From positions 1-63,904 of the forward strand of contig CAIJXU010000046.1 in the NCBI GenBank assembly GCA_903824725.1: 63,904 bases of DNA. Direction: 5' to 3'. The notes beneath the pieces are model-generated. The model worked only from the letters and a program-made list of their open reading frames with translations, was not told where the DNA came from and searched no databases. This document shows positions 1-8,658 of the stretch, one piece after another. This stretch comes from an uncultured Bacteroidota bacterium (GTDB taxonomy: Bacteria; Bacteroidota; Bacteroidia; Chitinophagales; Chitinophagaceae). The position numbers and the translations under genes were made by a program. Positions within the stretch are counted from its first letter, which is position 1. Each line of letters starts with the position of its first letter.

Positions 1-918
1 ACATTAGCAAATTTAACGGTTACTAATCCAATTGTAGGAAGTGTAACGGGTAATGCAGCAACAGCTACTATAGCTGGAAATATTACAGCAACAAGTAATA
101 CAACACTAACAACATTATCTAATTTGACTAGTGTTGGCACAATTACAAGTTTAACTACTGGCTCTATTACAAACAGTGGTAAAGTTATAGTGGGTGCAAC
201 TTCCCCTGCTAGTGAATCTGCTGTTTTGGAAGCAAGTTCTACCTCGCAAGGTTTCTTGCCGCCTAGAATGACTTATGCGCAAAGAAACTTAATATCTAAT
301 CCAGCAAATGGCCTAATTATATTTTGTTCGGATTGTGGATTATATGGAGAGCCTCAATATTATGATGGAAATAATAATTGGAGAAAATTTGACTTAAGTT
401 TAGGTAGTGGTACTGGCACATTGAATTTAGTAATAGATGCTTTATTCTCAACTTCAAATGGTACTAGCGGTTCACTTCGAGGTCAAAGTTTTACTACAAC
501 ATCTAATCCAGGTAGGTTAATTAAAATTGTCACTAACGCTATTGGAGGAGTATCAGGAACTCAATTGACCAATGGAATTGCTCAATCATATTTAAGAATT
601 AGGAGTTATGTCAATGATAATGAATTAACAAATCCAAATGCATTGAGTGGAGAAATATTAGCAACTTCAAAAACAAATCCCACTATTCTTAACTACGATT
701 ATGGTCAATATTATCCAACTGTAGAGTTTACTTTTCCCAATTCAATAGTATTATTACCTAATACAAAGTATGTTATTCAATTTGTTATTGGGGATGGTGT
801 TGCTGCTTATGTTAAAATAGCTGGTCCATATAGTGGAGGACAAGCCTATGATATAAATGGAATAAATCAAGGTTATGTAAGAGATTTTCCATTTCAATTA
901 TACTTACAGCAGTTTTAA
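1..918 (+). CDS. C-terminal part of a large repetitive surface protein (5' end outside window)
   Basis: The reading frame is open from the first base, so the gene begins upstream of the window; 305 codons plus stop are visible. The first 75 or so residues are rich in Thr, Ser, Asn, Ala and Gly with short low-complexity repeats (GNAATAT, TTLTTLS, SVGTITSL), typical of long repetitive Bacteroidota surface or tail-fibre-like proteins. A motif common in such proteins follows (ASSTSQGFLPPRMTYAQR, then LIIFCSDCG and YYDGNNNWRKF). The last ~125 residues look like a beta-sandwich domain of the carbohydrate-binding or jelly-roll type; this is inferred from alternating hydrophobic and polar residues. 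No type IX secretion sorting domain is obvious at the C-terminus (LYLQQF). A cell-surface adhesive role is an inference. The stop is followed by the hairpin-rich spacer next to tRNA-Lys. Confidence 0.75.
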   Translation, partial: TLANLTVTNPIVGSVTGNAATATIAGNITATSNTTLTTLSNLTSVGTITSLTTGSITNSGKVIVGATSPASESAVLEASSTSQGFLPPRMTYAQRNLISNPANGLIIFCSDCGLYGEPQYYDGNNNWRKFDLSLGSGTGTLNLVIDALFSTSNGTSGSLRGQSFTTTSNPGRLIKIVTNAIGGVSGTQLTNGIAQSYLRIRSYVNDNELTNPNALSGEILATSKTNPTILNYDYGQYYPTVEFTFPNSIVLLPNTKYVIQFVIGDGVAAYVKIAGPYSGGQAYDINGINQGYVRDFPFQLYLQQF

Positions 919-949
919 TTCATAATATTTCACAACTTTATTGCATTTA

Positions 950-985
950 GGGATTGTCGGCTCCACTTCATTACGCCGACATCCC
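950..985. repeat. Imperfect hairpin 1 of spacer
   Basis: GGGAT-T-GTCGGC at 950-961 pairs with GCCGAC-ATCCC at 975-985: 11 bp with one bulged T and a 13-nt loop. It shares its ends (GGATTGTCG on one side, GAC followed by TCCC on the other) with the hairpin at 1007-1041. It lies between the surface-protein gene and the tRNA-Lys repeat. There is no poly-T tract, so it is not an ordinary terminator. Confidence 0.7.
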
Positions 986-1006
986 TCATCCAAAAAGGTA
1001 AATATT

Positions 1007-1041
1007 GGATTGTCGTTCTCGCTTTGCTCGAACGACTTCCC
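1007..1041. repeat. Imperfect hairpin 2 of spacer
   Basis: GTCGTTC at 1012-1018 pairs with GAACGAC at 1030-1036 (7 bp), with a further GC pair set near the TTT loop. It is flanked by GGATT and TTCCC. The GGATTGTCG start is the same as in the hairpin at 950-985, which suggests two copies of one palindromic repeat type. Confidence 0.65.
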
Positions 1042-1053
1042 TGAATGGCGTCC

Positions 1054-1137
1054 TTACTCAAAGCTTTTCAACGAACCGCTTCGCGTTTCGTTGCCTTTTT
1101 TGCTTCTCGTCCGTTTACGAAAGCTCGCTTTCGACAC
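1054..1137 (-). repeat. tRNA-downstream structured repeat, copy A
   Basis: Read on the minus strand, this 84-nt segment starts GTGTCGAAAG and ends TTTGAGTAA. It aligns with 44793-44878 on the plus strand. It contains two hairpins: CGAAAG-CGAG-CTTTCG (1118-1133) and an 11-pair stem with a GAA loop and one A-G mismatch (1069-1093). It begins just past the terminator of tRNA-Lys, as copy B does past the tRNA-Cys terminator. The paired positions differ between copies but still pair. The function is unknown; it may be a structured RNA or a mobile palindromic repeat. Confidence 0.7.
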
Positions 1138-1148
1138 GTCCTCGAAAC

Positions 1149-1179
1149 AAAAAAGCCTGTCACTTTCGTGACAAGCTTT
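1149..1179 (-). terminator. Rho-independent terminator of tRNA-Lys
   Basis: On the minus strand a 12-bp stem (arms 1168-1179 and 1152-1163, with one G-T pair) closes a GAAA tetraloop and runs into TTTTTT. It sits directly after the 3' end of tRNA-Lys. Confidence 0.85.
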
Positions 1180-1180
1180 G

Positions 1181-1253
1181 TGAACTGGCTGGGACTCGAA
1201 CCCAGGGCCCATACATTAAAAGTGTATTGCTCTACCAACTGAGCTACCAATTC
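1181..1253 (-). tRNA. tRNA-Lys (UUU)
   Basis: A 73-nt cloverleaf on the minus strand. The acceptor arms are GAATTGG and CCAGTTC (one G-T pair). The D arm is GCTC...GAGC. The anticodon stem ATACA/TGTAT closes the loop CTTTTAA, giving anticodon TTT (Lys). The T arm is CTGGG-TTCGAGT-CCCAG. CCA is not encoded; the discriminator is A. It has its own promoter (1277-1307) and terminator (1149-1179), so it is a single-gene unit. Confidence 0.97.
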
Positions 1254-1276
1254 TAATTGCCTTTTTTAGAGGAGTG

Positions 1277-1307
1277 CAAAAATAAGCATTTAGAAAAACT
1301 ATCCAAA
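1277..1307 (-). promoter_or_regulatory. Bacteroidota promoter of tRNA-Lys
   Basis: On the minus strand TTTG (1304-1307) is followed by 19 nt and then TATTTTTG (1277-1284), a full match to the Bacteroidota -33/-7 consensus TTTG ... TAnnTTTG. The tRNA begins 23 nt after the -7 box. Confidence 0.85.
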
Positions 1308-1371
1308 TAAAAGGGGGTATTTATTTTCCCCAATGAAATCCCATCTAAATGCTTCATCTTCAAATAAGAAG

Positions 1372-1379
1372 TACATTTG
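1372..1379 (+). promoter_or_regulatory. -7 promoter box of the SDR gene
   Basis: TACATTTG matches TAnnTTTG and ends 15 nt before the ATG at 1395. This supports the ATG rather than an in-frame TTG at 1377, which lies inside the box. Confidence 0.6.
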
Positions 1380-1394
1380 TGTAAACTCAAACTG

Positions 1395-2201
1395 ATGGCC
1401 AATTTTAAAGATAAAATAGTCGTTATTACTGGTGGATCTGATGGTATTGGAAAAGCTTTAGTACAGCAGTTTTTGGCATTAGGTGCAAAAGTAGCTACCT
1501 GTGGTCGTACTAAATCAAAATTAGATCAACTTTCACAAGAATTCAATTCCCCTCATTTAATCGTTTTTACTGTCGATGTGAGCAAGCAAGCCGAATGCGA
1601 ATCCTTTATCTCGAGTGTAGTAGCGCAATGGGGTAGTATCGATATCTTAATTAACAACGCAGGCATATCTATGCGCGCCTTGGTAAAAGAAACTTCTATT
1701 GAAACTTTAAAGTCAGTAATGGACATCAATTTTTGGGGTACCGTTTATTGTACCAAAAAGGCTTTGCCGTTTATTGAGCAAAATAAGGGAGTCATTGTAG
1801 GGGTTTCTAGTATTGCAGGTTATCGTGGTTTACCAGGTCGGAGTGGTTATTCAGCGTCTAAGTATGCCTTAAATGGCTGGCTGGAGGCATTAAAGACCGA
1901 ATTGTACGGTTCAGGCACCCATGTCATGTGGGTTTGCCCCGGGTTCACCACATCCAATATCCGAAATGCAGCTTTGGATAAAAATGCAAATGCTCAAGGA
2001 GAATCGCCTATGGACGAAGGAGATATGATGAGTTCGGCCGAATGTGCTACCCATATTATTGCTGCAATTCAAAAAAGGAAGCGTTCTCTTGTCTTAACTT
2101 TTACGGGCAAGCGAACTGTATTTATGAATAAATTTTTTCCTGCTTGGGCGGACAAATTAGTACATCATTTTTTCTTTAAGGATGGGAAATTAGTAAAGTA
2201 G
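1395..2201 (+). CDS. Short-chain dehydrogenase/reductase (SDR)
   Basis: This 268-residue classical SDR has the NAD(P)-binding motif TGGSDGIG at residues 12-19, NNAG near residue 87, the catalytic Ser in GVSSIAG and the YSASK pair of catalytic Tyr and Lys. The stretch after the active site, ending in a basic, hydrophobic C-terminus (KFFPAWADKLVHHFFFKDGKLVK is split across its last 25 residues), resembles SDRs annotated as 3-ketoacyl- or sphinganine-type reductases, but the substrate cannot be read from sequence. Start chosen at the ATG at 1395 because an upstream in-frame TTG falls within the promoter box. The gene stands alone between tRNA-Lys and the SAM hydrolase-like gene. Cytosolic. Confidence 0.9.
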   Translation: MANFKDKIVVITGGSDGIGKALVQQFLALGAKVATCGRTKSKLDQLSQEFNSPHLIVFTVDVSKQAECESFISSVVAQWGSIDILINNAGISMRALVKETSIETLKSVMDINFWGTVYCTKKALPFIEQNKGVIVGVSSIAGYRGLPGRSGYSASKYALNGWLEALKTELYGSGTHVMWVCPGFTTSNIRNAALDKNANAQGESPMDEGDMMSSAECATHIIAAIQKRKRSLVLTFTGKRTVFMNKFFPAWADKLVHHFFFKDGKLVK

Positions 2202-2283
2202 CAAGAAGCTAGTTTTGAATGCATAGTAAATTAATAACCATCTGTTTAAAATATACTGCTTAAATATTCGTTACAAATAAGAT

Positions 2284-3105
2284 ATGCCCGTTATTACTTT
2301 AACATCTGATATTGGCCAAGAGGATTTTATAATTGGCGCTGTTAAGGGGCAAATATTGTCTACTATTCCAGGCTGTACCATTTCAGATATCACCCATTTT
2401 TTATCGTCAAAGAACTACCAACAAGGGGCTTATATTTTTAATAATGCTGCCAAGTATTATCCTAAAGGAACGGTGCATATAGTGATGGTCAACTTTTTCC
2501 AACATCCGCAGGATCATGTTTTATTTGCACATTACAATGGTCATTTTTTTATAGTACCCGATAATGGTTTTTTGACTATGATGCTGGGATTAAAGCCTGC
2601 TGATATTGTTAAAATAAATTGTAAAGGGGCGCCTACTTTTATTCAAATATCAGAACGCATTGTGGAAGCCGTTGCTTACTTTTTTGCTTCTGGAAATTTA
2701 GCCGACGCAGGCGAACCCACTACCGAAATTTTGGAAATCTATCCTATGCAACCTACCATTGGACCCAATTGGATGGAAGGTCAAATTTTATTTATCGACC
2801 AATTTGAAAATGTGGTGGTGAATATTCGCAAGGAAGAATTTGATTTGCACGCAAAAGGAAGGCCTTTTAAAATTGTGTTTACTCGAAATGAAACCATTGA
2901 AGTGTTGAGTAAGAATTATGGGGATGTTCCAGTTGCCGATAAAATGGCTTGGTTCAATTCGGCAGGTTATTTAGAAATCGCGGTTCGAGGGGGCAATATG
3001 GCCGGTTTGTTTGGATTAAGCAAATACGATGAGAATCAACATAATAAGCAAAGGCCCAACGATAATAAATGGTTTTTCCAGATGGTTCGGGTTTTCTTTG
3101 AATAG
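2284..3105 (+). CDS. SAM hydroxide adenosyltransferase family protein (DUF62)
   Basis: A 273-residue protein with the family N-terminus ITLTSDIGQEDFIIGAVKG, in which the Asp of TSDxG belongs to the active site. It continues with HIVMVN, the PDNGFL motif near residue 96 and the C-terminal beta-barrel region (GQILFIDQFENVVVNI). The family hydrolyses S-adenosylmethionine to adenosine and methionine using water or hydroxide, and is related to fluorinase and chlorinase. Halogenase-specific insertions were not seen. The length is normal. Its physiological role is unclear. It precedes lpdA by 65 nt, and a promoter box for lpdA lies in that gap. Confidence 0.88.
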   Translation: MPVITLTSDIGQEDFIIGAVKGQILSTIPGCTISDITHFLSSKNYQQGAYIFNNAAKYYPKGTVHIVMVNFFQHPQDHVLFAHYNGHFFIVPDNGFLTMMLGLKPADIVKINCKGAPTFIQISERIVEAVAYFFASGNLADAGEPTTEILEIYPMQPTIGPNWMEGQILFIDQFENVVVNIRKEEFDLHAKGRPFKIVFTRNETIEVLSKNYGDVPVADKMAWFNSAGYLEIAVRGGNMAGLFGLSKYDENQHNKQRPNDNKWFFQMVRVFFE

Positions 3106-3130
3106 TTTTTTTCATTTGCCATTTTGGGGG

Positions 3131-3138
3131 TATTTTTG
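3131..3138 (+). promoter_or_regulatory. -7 promoter box of lpdA
   Basis: TATTTTTG fits TAnnTTTG and lies 32 nt before the lpdA ATG. No convincing -33 TTTG at the standard distance was found. Confidence 0.55.
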
Positions 3139-3170
3139 CCCCTCGTTAAATCAACTAAATTAGATATACA

Positions 3171-4580
3171 ATGGCATACGATGTTATCGTTATTGGTAGT
3201 GGTCCAGGGGGTTATCCTGCTGCCATCCGTGCTTCTCAATTAGGCTTAAAAGTAGCTATCATTGAAAAGGAGAGTTTAGGCGGCGTTTGCTTAAACTGGG
3301 GATGTATTCCTACTAAAGCTTTATTAAAAAGTGCACAGGTATATGAGTATGTAAAACATAGCGCCAATTATGGAATCACCACTACAGGTGTAAATCATGA
3401 TTTTGGAGCAGTTATCAAACGAAGCAGAGGTGTTGCCGATAAAATGAGTAAGGGCGTTCAGTTTTTAATGAAAAAAAATAAGATTGATGTGATCATGGGC
3501 TATGGCAAAGTCATGAGCAAGGGAAAAGTAGAAGTGAAGGATGCCGAAGGAAAAACTCAAATCGTAGAAACAAAATATATCATCATTGCAACAGGAGGAC
3601 GAAGCCGTGAATTACCTAATTTAAAACAAGACGGGAAAAAAGTAATTGGTTATCGCGAAGCAATGGTCTTACCTACGCAACCAAAAAGTATGATCATTGT
3701 AGGTAGTGGCGCAATAGGAGTTGAGTTTGCATATGTGTATAATAGTATGGGAACAAAAGTAACCATCGTTGAATTTTTACCAAGAATCGTTCCTGTCGAA
3801 GATGAGGACATTTCAAAAGAATTAGAAAAACAATATAGAAGACAAGGTATCGACATCATGACCAATGCTTCAGTAGAGTCGTTGGATACAACAGGCAGTT
3901 TAGTGAAAGCGAAAGTGAAGCAACAAGATGGTTCCTTTATTACATTGGAAGCTGAAATTGTTTTAAGTGCGGTAGGTGTGGTATCTAACATTGAAAATAT
4001 TGGATTGGAACAAAATGGTATTAAGGCAGATAAAGGCCGTATCATAGTTGATAAATTTCAACAAACGAGTGTAGCAAGTATTTATGCTATTGGAGATTGT
4101 TCTCCTGGACAAGCATTAGCGCATGTGGCTGCAAAGGAAGGCATTAATGCTGCAGAGCATATTGCTTACCAAGAAAAAAAGCATGCTCATTTGCCTGAAG
4201 GAATTGATTATAACAATGTACCAGGTTGTACTTATTGTATTCCTGAAATTGCGAGCGTGGGTTATACCGAAAAGGCAGCTAAGGAAGCAGGGTATGAGTT
4301 AAAGATTGGCAAGTTCCCTTTTATGGCAAGTGGTAAAGCAAGTGCGGCAGGTGCTACAGAAGGATTTGTAAAAGTAATATTTGATGCGAAGTATGGTGAG
4401 TTTTTGGGATGTCATATGATAGGTACGAATGTAACCGAGATGATTGCAGAAGCAGTGGTCGCTCGTAAATTAGAAACCACCGCGCATGAAATTTTAAACG
4501 CCATTCATCCGCATCCTACGATGAGTGAAGGGTTAAAAGAAGCAGCGGCAGCGGCTTATGGCGAAGCAATTGATATCTAA
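3171..4580 (+). CDS. lpdA: Dihydrolipoyl dehydrogenase (E3)
   Basis: This 469-residue flavoprotein reoxidises the dihydrolipoamide of 2-oxoacid dehydrogenase complexes (and the glycine cleavage system), passing electrons to NAD+. The FAD motif GSGPGGYPAA is at residues 9-18. The redox disulfide is C40/C45 in GGVCLNWGCIPTK. The NAD-binding motif GSGAIGVEFAYVY is near residue 178, FAD motif AIGDC near 306, and the catalytic His-Glu pair lies in HPHPTMSEG near the C-terminus. All key residues are present and the length is typical. No E1 or E2 genes are next to it, so it probably serves several complexes. It has its own promoter box and a terminator. Confidence 0.96.
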   Translation: MAYDVIVIGSGPGGYPAAIRASQLGLKVAIIEKESLGGVCLNWGCIPTKALLKSAQVYEYVKHSANYGITTTGVNHDFGAVIKRSRGVADKMSKGVQFLMKKNKIDVIMGYGKVMSKGKVEVKDAEGKTQIVETKYIIIATGGRSRELPNLKQDGKKVIGYREAMVLPTQPKSMIIVGSGAIGVEFAYVYNSMGTKVTIVEFLPRIVPVEDEDISKELEKQYRRQGIDIMTNASVESLDTTGSLVKAKVKQQDGSFITLEAEIVLSAVGVVSNIENIGLEQNGIKADKGRIIVDKFQQTSVASIYAIGDCSPGQALAHVAAKEGINAAEHIAYQEKKHAHLPEGIDYNNVPGCTYCIPEIASVGYTEKAAKEAGYELKIGKFPFMASGKASAAGATEGFVKVIFDAKYGEFLGCHMIGTNVTEMIAEAVVARKLETTAHEILNAIHPHPTMSEGLKEAAAAAYGEAIDI

Positions 4581-4601
4581 CTAGACGAATTAATATACCG
4601 A

Positions 4602-4641
4602 ATGGCTCGTAATTCAAACTATTTGAATGCGAGCCATTTTT
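4602..4641 (+). terminator. Terminator after lpdA
   Basis: ATGGCTCG (4602-4609) pairs with CGAGCCAT (4630-4637), with an inner TTCAAA/TTTGAA stem, followed by TTTT. It separates lpdA from prfC. Confidence 0.75.
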
Positions 4642-4689
4642 AGTAATTAGGACAATAAAAAAATTAAAACATTCGATATAAAATAGAGC

Positions 4690-6276
4690 ATGAAGTACGA
4701 CAAAGAAATTAACAGGCGCAAAACATTTGCCATTATATCTCACCCCGATGCTGGTAAAACTACATTGACCGAAAAGTTGTTGTTGTTTGGAGGCGCGATA
4801 CAAACAGCGGGTGCGGTTAAAAGCAATAAGATAAAAAAACACGCCACCAGTGATTTCATGGAGATTGAAAGACAAAGGGGAATTTCCGTAGCGACTTCGG
4901 TGATGTCTTTTGAATATCAAAATATCTTAATTAATTTATTAGATACACCAGGGCACAAGGATTTTGCCGAAGACACTTATCGTACTTTAACGGCAGTGGA
5001 TAGTGTTATTTTAGTAATTGATAGTGTGAATGGAGTAGAGCCGCAAACCAGGCGATTAATGGAAGTATGCCGAATGCGTGCAACGCCCGTGATTGTATTT
5101 ATTAATAAAATGGATCGAGATGGTAAAAACCGATTTGATTTATTAGAGGAAATTGAAAATGAATTAAAAATATCATTACACCCAATGACCTGGCCTATTA
5201 ATAGTGGTAAGGAATTTAAAGGGGTATATAATTTGCATGATAAAAATTTAAGGTTATTTGCGGCTAGCACAAAAGCGGAGGAGGAAGATATAGTCGCCAT
5301 TCAAGATTTATCAAGCGATGTATTGCAAGAAAAAATTGGAGACAGGGATGCAGCTGTTTTGAGAGAGGATGTGGAATTAATTGATGGCGTGTATGGGGCT
5401 TTGAATGCTACTGATTATTTAGAAGGTAAAATTGCGCCCGTATTTTTTGGATCGGCAGTTAATAATTTTGGAGTGAAAGAAATGCTAGACACTTTTATTC
5501 AAATTGCACCCATTCCAAGAGACAGAGAAACTAATATTCGTGAAGTAAAAGCAGGAGAGGATAAATTCAGCGGTTTTATTTTTAAAATTCATGCCAACTT
5601 GGATCCCAAGCACCGCGATAGAATTGCTTTTATGAGGGTATGTAGTGGTCGTTTTGAAAGGAATAAATATTATAAACATGTGCGATTGGAAAAGGACGTT
5701 CGATTTACCAATCCTTATACTTTTTTGGCACGCAGTAAAGACATCATTGATGACGCCTATCCTGGAGATGTGGTGGGCTTGTTTGATACAGGAAATTTTA
5801 AAATCGGAGATACCTTAACCGAAGGAGAAAAATTTTACTTCATTGGAATTCCTACTTTCTCTCCAGAAATTTTCAAGGAATTGGTGAATAAGGATCCCAT
5901 GAAAACAAAACAATTGGAAAAGGGGATTACTCAATTGACAGATGAGGGTGTAGCACAATTGTTTACCCAATTTGGAGGTAATAAAAAAATCATAGGTTGT
6001 GTGGGTGATTTACAATTTGAAGTAATTCAATATCGATTATTGCAAGAATATGGAGCGGCCTGTGAGTTTAGAACCCTTCCATTTTATAAAGCATGCTGGC
6101 TTACTTCAAAAGATCAAAACAAATTAAATGATTTTTTAAGATTTAAGCAACAAAATGCAGCCATGGATAAAGATGAATCTCCTGTCTATTTAGCGCAAAG
6201 CGAATGGTTTTTAAATACAGAGATTACGAACAATCCCGATATTACATTTCATTTCACCAACGAAGTTAATAAATAA
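4690..6276 (+). CDS. prfC: Peptide chain release factor 3
   Basis: A 528-residue translational GTPase that removes RF1/RF2 from the ribosome after termination. The P-loop is at SHPDAGKTT (residues 17-25). The switch region RQRGISV, G3 (DTPGH) and G4 (NKMD) follow in order in the first 150 residues. The later domains ([19 protein letters not shown]) match RF3 rather than EF-G or LepA. The length equals the E. coli protein (529). It is followed 21 nt later by rimO, with which it is probably co-transcribed. Confidence 0.96.
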   Translation: MKYDKEINRRKTFAIISHPDAGKTTLTEKLLLFGGAIQTAGAVKSNKIKKHATSDFMEIERQRGISVATSVMSFEYQNILINLLDTPGHKDFAEDTYRTLTAVDSVILVIDSVNGVEPQTRRLMEVCRMRATPVIVFINKMDRDGKNRFDLLEEIENELKISLHPMTWPINSGKEFKGVYNLHDKNLRLFAASTKAEEEDIVAIQDLSSDVLQEKIGDRDAAVLREDVELIDGVYGALNATDYLEGKIAPVFFGSAVNNFGVKEMLDTFIQIAPIPRDRETNIREVKAGEDKFSGFIFKIHANLDPKHRDRIAFMRVCSGRFERNKYYKHVRLEKDVRFTNPYTFLARSKDIIDDAYPGDVVGLFDTGNFKIGDTLTEGEKFYFIGIPTFSPEIFKELVNKDPMKTKQLEKGITQLTDEGVAQLFTQFGGNKKIIGCVGDLQFEVIQYRLLQEYGAACEFRTLPFYKACWLTSKDQNKLNDFLRFKQQNAAMDKDESPVYLAQSEWFLNTEITNNPDITFHFTNEVNK

Positions 6277-6297
6277 CAAAGCCACAATTAATATAGC

Positions 6298-7608
6298 ATG
6301 AAGGCAAAAACATTAACACAAAATAAGGTTAACATTATTACATTAGGTTGTAGTAAAAATTTAGTGGATAGCGAAATGCTGAGTGGTCAATTATTGGCGA
6401 ACCAAATTGACGTGGTACATGAGAATAAAAAATTAGATCATAATATTGTAGTGGTTAACACTTGCGGCTTTATTGATAAAGCCAAAGAGGAAAGTGTAAA
6501 CACCATATTGGAGCAAGTGGCTTTAAAGAAAAAAGGGAAGTTGGATAAGGTATATGTGACTGGATGTTTGAGTGAAAGATACCGCAATGACTTGTCTTTA
6601 GAAATCCCCGAAGTGGACGCTTGGTTTGGTACCATGGAATTACCTTTAATGTTAAACCAATTGAATGCGGATTATAAAGCTGAATTATTAGGGGAGCGAT
6701 TATTAAGTACGCCATCACATTATGCTTATTTAAAAATTAGTGAAGGTTGTAATCGAACTTGTTCTTTTTGTGCGATTCCATTAATGCGCGGGCAACATGT
6801 GAGTAAAACGATTGAGCAATTGGTATCTGAGGCAGAGGGTTTAGTGAAAAAGGGAGTGAGGGAGGTAATGCTTATTGCGCAGGAGTTAACTTATTATGGA
6901 TTAGATATTTACAAGGAGCGCGCTTTGCCAAAATTATTGAATGCCTTAGCCGATGTTAAAGGTATAGAGTGGATCCGATTACATTATGCTTATCCATCTA
7001 AATTCCCATTGGACATATTAGATGTCATGCGTGAACGTGATAATATTTGTAAATACATTGATATTCCTTTGCAACATGCAAGTAATAATATGTTGGCTGC
7101 TATGAAGCGAAATATTACGCGTGAGGAAATGGGGGTATTGATAAAAGAAATTAGAAAAAGGGTTCCTGGTATTGCTATTCGAACTACTTTGATTGCAGGT
7201 TTCCCTGGAGAAACTCTAGAAGACATTGAGGAATTGAAGCAATTTTTAATAGAGCATCAATTTGATCGAGTGGGTATATTCACCTATAGTCATGAAGAAA
7301 ATACATCAGCACATGATTTGATTGACGATGTGCCTGCGGCCGAAAAACAACGCCGAGCCGAAGAAATCATGGAAGTGCAACAAGAAATTAGTTTGGCTAA
7401 AAATCAAGAAAAAGAAGGGTTGGTATTAAAGGTATTAGTAGATAAAAAAGAAGCAGGAAGATATTTAGGCCGTAGTGAATTTGACAGTGTAGAAGTGGAT
7501 AATGAAGTGGTTATTAATACCAACCAAAAATTAGTGATAGGGGATTTTGTCATGGTTAAAATCACTAAGGCCTACGACTATGATTTAGAGGGTGAATTGG
7601 TAGGGTAA
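6298..7608 (+). CDS. rimO: Ribosomal protein S12 methylthiotransferase
   Basis: A 436-residue radical-SAM methylthiotransferase that methylthiolates an aspartate of ribosomal protein S12. The N-terminal UPF0004 domain carries three cluster-binding cysteines (C18, C56, C90). The radical-SAM domain has C151, C155 and C158 in CNRTCSFC. A C-terminal TRAM domain covers about residues 370-436. The opening VNIITLGCSKNLVDSE is typical of RimO rather than MiaB. It probably shares a transcript with prfC, so two translation-related genes sit together. Confidence 0.96.
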   Translation: MKAKTLTQNKVNIITLGCSKNLVDSEMLSGQLLANQIDVVHENKKLDHNIVVVNTCGFIDKAKEESVNTILEQVALKKKGKLDKVYVTGCLSERYRNDLSLEIPEVDAWFGTMELPLMLNQLNADYKAELLGERLLSTPSHYAYLKISEGCNRTCSFCAIPLMRGQHVSKTIEQLVSEAEGLVKKGVREVMLIAQELTYYGLDIYKERALPKLLNALADVKGIEWIRLHYAYPSKFPLDILDVMRERDNICKYIDIPLQHASNNMLAAMKRNITREEMGVLIKEIRKRVPGIAIRTTLIAGFPGETLEDIEELKQFLIEHQFDRVGIFTYSHEENTSAHDLIDDVPAAEKQRRAEEIMEVQQEISLAKNQEKEGLVLKVLVDKKEAGRYLGRSEFDSVEVDNEVVINTNQKLVIGDFVMVKITKAYDYDLEGELVG

Positions 7609-7664
7609 TTCAAGTGATTTTTGTACATTAGTAGTGTAATTATAAACTTTATAAATTCAATTGT

Positions 7665-8579
7665 ATGGCGATTCAATGGAAAGGCGTTTTCCCGGCAGTG
7701 ACAACTAAGTTCAATTCAGATGATACATTAGATCTTGATTTGTTTAGAAAAAACATTCAGGCGCAATTAGATGCGGGTGTAAATGGTATTATTTTGGGTG
7801 GAACTTTAGGAGAAGCCAGCGTATTAACCAATGTGGAAAAGGAAATTTTAGTTAAAGAAACAGTGGCTTATGTAAAAGGCAAAGTGCCTGTTGTGATTAA
7901 TATTGCAGAAGGAAGTACCAATGTCGCTATTGAGTTAGCGAAAAATGCAAAAATTTGGGGAGCGCAAGGATTAATGTTATTACCTCCAATGCGTTATAAA
8001 TCGGATCACCGCGAAACAGTTCAGTATTTTAAAGATATAGCAGCAAGTACCGATTTGCCAATCATGATTTATAATAATCCAGTGGACTATAAAATTGATG
8101 TTACTATTGAAATGTTTGCCGATTTAGTATCTGTACCTAATATACAATCCATTAAAGAATCTACAAGAGATGTGACTAATGTGACAAGATTAAGAAATGC
8201 TTTTGGAGATCGTTTTAGTATTTTATGTGGAGTGGATACATTAGCATTAGAGGAAATATTACTAGGTGCTGATGGATGGGTTGCAGGATTGGTTTGTGCA
8301 TTCCCTGCTGAAACAGTTGCCGTATTTAAATTAGCTAAAGCGGGTCGCATAAAAGAAGCCATTACTATTTATCGTTGGTTTATGCCACTACTTGAATTAG
8401 ATATTCACGCAAAATTAGTTCAGTATATTAAGTTTGCCGAAGCCAAAGCGGGTATCGGTTCTGAAACGGTGCGTCGCCCAAGATTGGTATTGGAAGGGGA
8501 GGAGCGTAAAAGAATTGAATCTATTATTGATACAGGATTAAAAAATAGACCTACGCTTCCTGAATACTTAAGTTTATAA
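7665..8579 (+). CDS. DapA-family lyase, probable 1-pyrroline-4-hydroxy-2-carboxylate deaminase
   Basis: A 304-residue class I aldolase of the dihydrodipicolinate synthase/NAL family. The Schiff-base Lys is K164 in QSIKEST and the catalytic Tyr is Y136 in MIYNNPVDY. It has GGTLGEAS where true DapA usually has GTTGE, and it is followed by an aldehyde dehydrogenase, a hydroxyproline epimerase and an FAD amino-acid dehydrogenase. That context points to the deaminase (HypD-type) that converts 1-pyrroline-4-hydroxy-2-carboxylate to 2-oxoglutarate semialdehyde, releasing ammonia, in hydroxyproline catabolism. The family assignment is firm; the substrate is inferred from neighbours. A terminator-like hairpin follows at 8597. 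Confidence 0.85.
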   Translation: MAIQWKGVFPAVTTKFNSDDTLDLDLFRKNIQAQLDAGVNGIILGGTLGEASVLTNVEKEILVKETVAYVKGKVPVVINIAEGSTNVAIELAKNAKIWGAQGLMLLPPMRYKSDHRETVQYFKDIAASTDLPIMIYNNPVDYKIDVTIEMFADLVSVPNIQSIKESTRDVTNVTRLRNAFGDRFSILCGVDTLALEEILLGADGWVAGLVCAFPAETVAVFKLAKAGRIKEAITIYRWFMPLLELDIHAKLVQYIKFAEAKAGIGSETVRRPRLVLEGEERKRIESIIDTGLKNRPTLPEYLSL

Positions 8580-8596
8580 TGACACTTATTTTTAAT

Positions 8597-8639
8597 ATGG
8601 CTATATCCTATTTTTAAAACAGGTATAGCCATTTTTTTA
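8597..8639 (+). terminator. Terminator after the DapA-family gene
   Basis: ATGGCTATA...CC pairs with GGTATAGCCAT (one bulged base), followed by TTTTTTT. It lies within the hydroxyproline gene set, so downstream genes may depend on readthrough or on a second promoter. Confidence 0.75.
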
Positions 8640-8658
8640 TACCGCTTTGAATTATTTT

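Noticed and set aside
941..1256. Several short ORFs on both strands across tRNA-Lys and its repeat
   Set aside because: They run through the tRNA, its terminator and hairpin repeats, and have no start signal or protein-like composition.
4516..4920. 134-codon minus-strand ORF between lpdA and prfC
   Set aside because: It overlaps the starts and ends of two sure genes and lacks any recognisable domain.
7665..8579. Dihydrodipicolinate synthase (dapA) for lysine
   Set aside because: The neighbours form a hydroxyproline pathway and the GGTLGE motif departs from the usual DapA GTTGE; the family is right but the lysine role is less likely.
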